Origin: Cinclus cinclus | Taxonomy: Eukaryota > Chordata > Aves > Passeriformes > Cinclidae | DNA: 64,000 nt | Direction of reading: 5' to 3' | Assembly: GCF_963662255.1 (NCBI RefSeq) | Contig: NC_085050.1 | Location: forward strand, 19,281,662 to 19,345,661 | Position numbers and translations under genes: made by a program | Part shown: in pieces, positions 59,103 to 64,000 of the stretch | Position numbering within the stretch: the stretch's first letter is position 1 | Layout: each line of letters starts with the position of its first letter | The notes under the pieces: model-generated | Told to the model about the DNA's origin: nothing | What the model saw: only the letters and a program-made list of their open reading frames with translations | Databases searched by the model: none

Positions 59103-62100
59103 CTCAATTGTACTGGTGGTTGGATGAAGAGTTTTCAAGAACGAAGATCACAGATGTGTGGGCTGATTATCCTATTAGGAAATAGTTTGGTATAAGGCTT
59201 TTAACCATATATGTTTTGGCAGCAAAATGTTTATGTAGTATATTATTTATCATCTTCTGGCATTGTAATTTTTAGACAGATTTTAAAAAATACTTCAGGA
59301 TGGTTGTTCAAGGGTCTCCACACAAATTTCTTATTCAGGGTCATTTCTTTCAGAATAAATGTGTTTTAATGACACCTTACTCAACTCTATTAAAAACTCC
59401 CTACTAAGCATACCAAGAAGAAAATCTGATAATTTTAATGACTATAAAATAACCTCAACTCTTTTATTTCTGTCAGAATTGCAGAGTTAGAGGGTGAAAA
59501 TTTAATATGGATTTTATTTCTAAACCATATGGTTGGATTTTATTTTTTTTCCTTGTGCATTGACAACGTAGTCATTGTGAATACCACAAAATGAAAGATA
59601 AGAGAGTAGTGATAGTTAGTAAGTTAATTAAACTCTCACTATCTTAAGTAGACATGATTTTTTTTTTTCTGGCAGTCATTTATCCAGAACAGAATATATG
59701 CTTTTTAATCATGCTATTTGATACAAACATACCATCTCCTTACTCTTCATTTTTTGGCCATCAAATACAAGAAAAGCACAAGTCCTTTTCCCCTTTGACT
59801 GCTGTTGTTTCCTCAGGTTTTCTCTCATTTTCTGTGAAGAATATTTACTGTGGAAATATAGTGTACTTCCAGGTCTGTGGCTGGCACATTTACTCTGCAG
59901 TTCCTGATCCCATCCCATCCCCATGAGTAATGGCCAAATGGCCAGAACTGGAAGAGGAGTTTACTTGTCCCAAACAGCGGATGTCATTTCTGTACACCAC
60001 GTTTTGAGAATGTCACTACAGCTGTAACACTTTTGGATGATTAAGTACACTGAGTAATTGTTAAGTTGGTAAAATAAAGTTTTTAAACCCATCATCACAG
60101 TCTCCCTTCACTGATGAACAAAAATTGAAATACCTTTCCTCCACAAGGCTAATCTAATAAAGAGGGTAAAATTCTTCCTAAAGCTAAAATACAACTAAAA
60201 TGAATTCTGAAAATAAAGTGCCTGAAGACTGCTTAGCTTTAGTCACAAAAATACTGTGGGGTTTTGGGAGAAGAAAAATGCATGCATACATGATGTTATA
60301 AAAGTTATTGAAGGAAAGACTCACATTTCCTATAGATTCCCTAAGCAGTGAGATGATGAATTTCTTTCTTTTTTTTTTTTTTTTGCTGTAAGTTTTTAAT
60401 TATTTATGCTAATAAAAGAAACACTGGGAAAATACCACAAGAGGGGTACTCTATATGGAAAATACAGCACTCAGTCTGCAGTAAAATCCTGCACAGCATC
60501 AGAGTAAAAAATTTAAAATAAGTTGCTTCATTCCTCAGCAAAATATTAAACAATTAGCCCACTGGGAATCCAAAATGAATAAAGAGGTGCAGCTGACCAC
60601 ATACTAGTGCCTGTCTCAGTGAGCCAGCCATTTGTGTCACTTGACATTTCTGTACCATCTAACTTGGTTCAGTGCCTGTTTGAGTAGGGAATCCCATTTT
60701 AAGCTTGCAAATCTTCTGTGCAATACATAGGAACAAGCTGCTGACAGTGAATGTTCTAGGGCTGGTTACAAAAAAAAAATCTTTCCTTTTTTGGGGCCAG
60801 GAGTGAGTGAACTAAATCCTTAATTCTTTTTGATGAATCTTTCTGACAAGTGATAGTGCTTTAAAAAACGAAAGGGGAAAAAGGACTAAATCTGCAACTT
60901 ACTCCTGTCCTGTATAAATCTTTGTAATTTATTTCAAAAGTTATTATTTTTTTACACAAAAGTATTGTTCTAGTAGTATTTCCTCATCTGCTTAATGAAT
61001 AATGGCTATTATTCACTAAATTACTTAAGATGATTACTTTGAAATAAAGCTTTTTAGTCAGAGTAATGTCATTATATGATTCCTAAATATGTATATCAGA
61101 TTATGATGTTTCTTAGAGGAGCTGGGAGTAGAAACCAGTAGGCACATATGTTGAAAGTCAATCGATAACCCTGTTTTGATCTCTGCTGCATTAGTAATAA
61201 CACCCTCTTTCACAGAAATAAATTTTAGATGACAGTTACATATGCTCTGTTTTAAAAACTAAATTTTGTATGATATATACTACAGAAATTTTAAAGTGTA
61301 GTATGTGCTCATAACTGCATACATGGAAATTAAATTAGTTTCTAATTTATATTTTTACTGTTTAAATTATCTGTACTAGTAAAATTCTCCATCCAATAAA
61401 TGTAACCCCCATTTCACTTCATTTCCTTCCTTTAAAGACAGGAACCAAACTGGTGTTCTTGGGCACTATTAATCACTGAAGTTTGCTGGAGTAAAATGGG
61501 ATTACTCCAAGAAAACAGAGGGAAAACAAAGAGTGTTTTAAGACTCTTTTTTAGTTATATTCCTTACTTAGAAAATCTGAGTTTACTCTATGTCAGACAT
61601 TACCTTCTTGAAGCTCATTTTCCAAAAACCACTAATATAAGAGCTTGCTAACCTTTCTAGAAATTGTAGAAGACTTGCAGATTCAGATGTTTCACTTCTT
61701 GTGTCTGGCTGACTTAGAAACCTGCTAATTTGTGACATTCTCAGAAAAGCCTGTAAGACTGATTTTCACTAAGTGATTAAAGTGCATAAGCACGCTTCAG
61801 GCAGTCTGTAGGTATTTTACTCAAACAGAATGTCTGAAGAAAAATCACTTAGCTGCTTAAGCACCTCCTCTTTTGCAAGTCTCACAGCTTTCATCAAAAT
61901 ATATTCTATAGTATTCAAAGCTCTAATATAATGAGTTACTACTTTAAAGAAATATTATATAATAAAGAGTGAAGACTGGTGTCACCATCCATAAAAAAGG
62001 AAGACCAGCAATTCATTAATTTCATCTGTTTCCTATAGGATTCTATGGCTATTTGAGACCAATGAACCACAATGAGAGAAAATTCAGAGATGATGGGCAA

Positions 62101-62577
62101 GGGCAGCATGCTTATGAAGCTTAGGGAAGAATGAGTGAACTGACTACTCCTGCTGCAAAGAAAGGCAGACTAACAGAAAGGGAACTACAGGGTGCCCTTT
62201 ACTACATATGGATAGCTACATTAGTTAATGGGAACACCTGGTTGTGTAAATTTTTTATTCTAAATTGTTTCAATAAATAAAATCAAGAAAAAGAAATGGA
62301 AGAGAGCAATAGACTTGAGCCTGCTTCAAGGCATGTATTTCCTCCTTGAGACAGGGGACATCCAGCATCATGACAGTGAGCATATTATAGAGATCTGTAC
62401 TAAGAATCACATTTATATTTAAACTGGTATGCTCTGCCAAGTGTAATTTTTACATTCAGTCTGATTTCAGTACATAACTGTATCACTGTTATAAATGAAA
62501 ATACTGTGTAATGTTAAATAATTTGAAAGAAGTAAATTCCATATTAAAATGAAACCATCTATCTTAAACAGTGAGCC
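59103..62577. other. AT-rich noncoding stretch
   Basis: No gene or named interspersed repeat was seen in 3.5 kb. A T-run occurs at 60362-60384. Confidence 0.55.
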
Positions 62578-63965
62578 TGCCACCCTTCTGTTCTAAAATA
62601 GCCCTCTCCCCCCATGCCCTTCCAATCATCTTTTTCACGTTATTCTGAATTTTCTTCACAAGATCCCTATGGACCTCTTCAGGTCCCTCTGCAGAGCTCT
62701 TCTACCCTCCAGCAGGTCAACAATCCCACACAACTTTGTATCATCTGGAAATATATGGGTCACCTGGTCATAGAAAGATATCAGGTTGGTCAATTATGAT
62801 CTGGCTTTCCTAAATCCATGATGTCTGGGCCTGGTCCCCTGGCTGTCCTATAGGTGCTGGGTGATAAGTAATGAATTGTGTCTTGGCAATACTTCCACCA
62901 GGTCCCTCAGTAGCCTCAAGTGATTCCTATTTGGCTCCCCAGACTTGTGAGTGTCTAAATGAAACATCAGGTCATTAACTACTTTCACCTGGATTGCAGT
63001 GGGTCTGGTCTGTTCTCTGTCCCTGTCTACTAGCTCAGGCAGCTGGTTGCCCTGAGGATAGCTGATCTTTCTGTTAAAGACTAAGATAAAGAAGGCACTA
63101 AGTGCCTAAGTCTTTTCAACATCCTTGGTTGATACAATTCTTCCCCCTGAGGCCAATAAAGAATGAAGATTTTCCTTGGCCTTCCTTTTGTTGTTAATGT
63201 ATCTATAACGACATATTTTATCATATTTTGTAGTAGTGCCAAGATAGAATTCTATCTGTGCTTTCGCTTTCTTAATTTTCTCTCTACATGACCTAGCAAC
63301 ATATTTTTATTGTTCCTGAGTTGACTGCCCCTTTCTTCAAACGTCATAAACTCTCTTCTTTTTCCCCGAGTTCCAGCAAAACCTCTCTGTTCAACCAGCT
63401 TGATCTTCTTCCCTGACAGCTTGTCTTTTCACACATAAGGAAGGTCTGTTCCTGCACCTTTAAGATTTTCTTCTTAAAGTCTGTCCAAATTTTTTGGACT
63501 CCTTCTTTAATTAAGTACAGTTTCCCAAGGGATTCTCCTGAACAGGCCAAAGTGTGCCCTCTGAAAGTTCAGTGTAAAAGTTTAGTTCCTTACTCCATCA
63601 AGAATCAAAATGTATCATTTCTTGGTCACTGTGCCCAAGTTGGCATCTCACCAAAACATCTTCCACCAGCCTTTTTCTACTCAAACCAGCAAGCCTACCT
63701 GGACACTGCCCCTGGTAAGCTCCCTCAGCAGCAGCGTCAGGAAGTTATCTTCCACACACTTCAGGAACCTCTTAGACTGTCTACTCTCTGCTGTGTCAGG
63801 AGGTCATCAGGCATCAGGCACGTTAAAGCCTCTCACAAGAGCAAGAGCTAGCAATCATAAAATTTCAGTCAGCCACCTACAGAACTCTTCATCTGACTCT
63901 TCATCCTGGTTTTAGCTGCCTATAACTGACTACCTCCAACTCTGACTGCTTTGTTAGCCTGAAAT
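62578..63965 (-). mobile_element. CR1 LINE ORF2 remnant, 1.4 kb (antisense)
   Basis: The longest CR1 piece here. Reading the minus strand from 63965, it covers the end of the endonuclease domain, the linker, and the start of the reverse-transcriptase domain (HLDTHKSGEPN at about 62930-62970, in place of the usual HLDIHKSMGPD-like string). It then jumps by deletion near 62860 to sequence close to the ORF end (62578-62790). The endonuclease GDFN-type motif reads RGFN (GFN codons at 63822-63830), so the Asp is lost. It probably ends close to the right edge. Short plus-strand frames are shadows. Confidence 0.9.
63344..63550 (-). pseudogene. CR1 ORF2 linker segment, stop-free relic
   Basis: A 68-codon frame inside the CR1 copy that still reads as CR1 polyprotein: KKILKVQEQTFLMCEKTS and SSWLNREVLLELGEKEE fall between endonuclease and reverse transcriptase in the intact protein. 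Upstream and downstream coding is broken by stops and frameshifts, so this is a fragment of a dead reverse-transcriptase gene. Confidence 0.8.
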
Positions 63966-64000
63966 TGTTTGTTTTCTTTGAAACTATGTATCAATATTCT

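Noticed and set aside
1..64000. CRISPR arrays, bacterial operons, ribosome binding sites, tRNA or rRNA genes.
   Set aside because: The window is vertebrate nuclear DNA. The only regular arrays are micro- and minisatellites, and no tRNA- or rRNA-like sequence was seen.

Overview
The window reads as nuclear DNA of a bird. It is AT-rich, has no long open reading frames, and carries many CR1 non-LTR retrotransposon pieces, most of them 5'-truncated and keeping the family's 3' end. It also carries several avian-type endogenous retrovirus (ERV) LTRs. The number and variety of ERVL- and ERVK-like LTRs suggest a passerine or another neoavian bird, but this is an inference. No cellular protein-coding exon, tRNA, rRNA or known small RNA could be supported, so the window is best read as intergenic DNA or part of a very large intron.

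Layout. 1-5 kb: a CR1 piece (274-637), a degraded ERV LTR (2088-2490), a second LTR in the opposite orientation (about 2626-3000), and two CR1 pieces (4084-4149, 4584-4846). 5-20 kb: a longer CR1 copy whose 3' end is fused to an (AATAG)16 microsatellite (7341-7945), an antisense LTR (12860-13640), small CR1 pieces (13722-13842, 17819-18060), an unexplained GC-richer block (14840-16450), and a CR1 ORF1 remnant with a decayed SGNH-esterase domain (19070-19660). 20-35 kb: a sense CR1 3' end (23641-24213), two adjacent LTRs of different families (26361-26765, 26940-27492), a CR1 3' end (30598-30815) and a complete solo LTR (34258-34842). 35-50 kb: an LTR 3' end (38515-38750), a second copy of the 34-kb LTR family that keeps a TATA box (44187-44730), and an antisense LTR-like block (44998-45613). 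50-64 kb: small CR1 pieces, a 71/78-bp tandem repeat (about 51470-51745), a 15-copy GC-rich 35/36-bp minisatellite (54770-55331), a CR1 copy split by a solo LTR with an exact 5-bp target duplication (57465-58625), another CR1 3' end (58828-59102), and a 1.4-kb antisense CR1 ORF2 remnant at the right edge (62578-63965).

The rest is AT-rich unique-looking sequence with short simple repeats. Nothing here works as a pathway. The history visible is successive retroelement insertion, truncation, nesting and decay. Family assignments come from recognising CR1 and avian LTR sequence, not from a database search. Edges without a stated target duplication are approximate.
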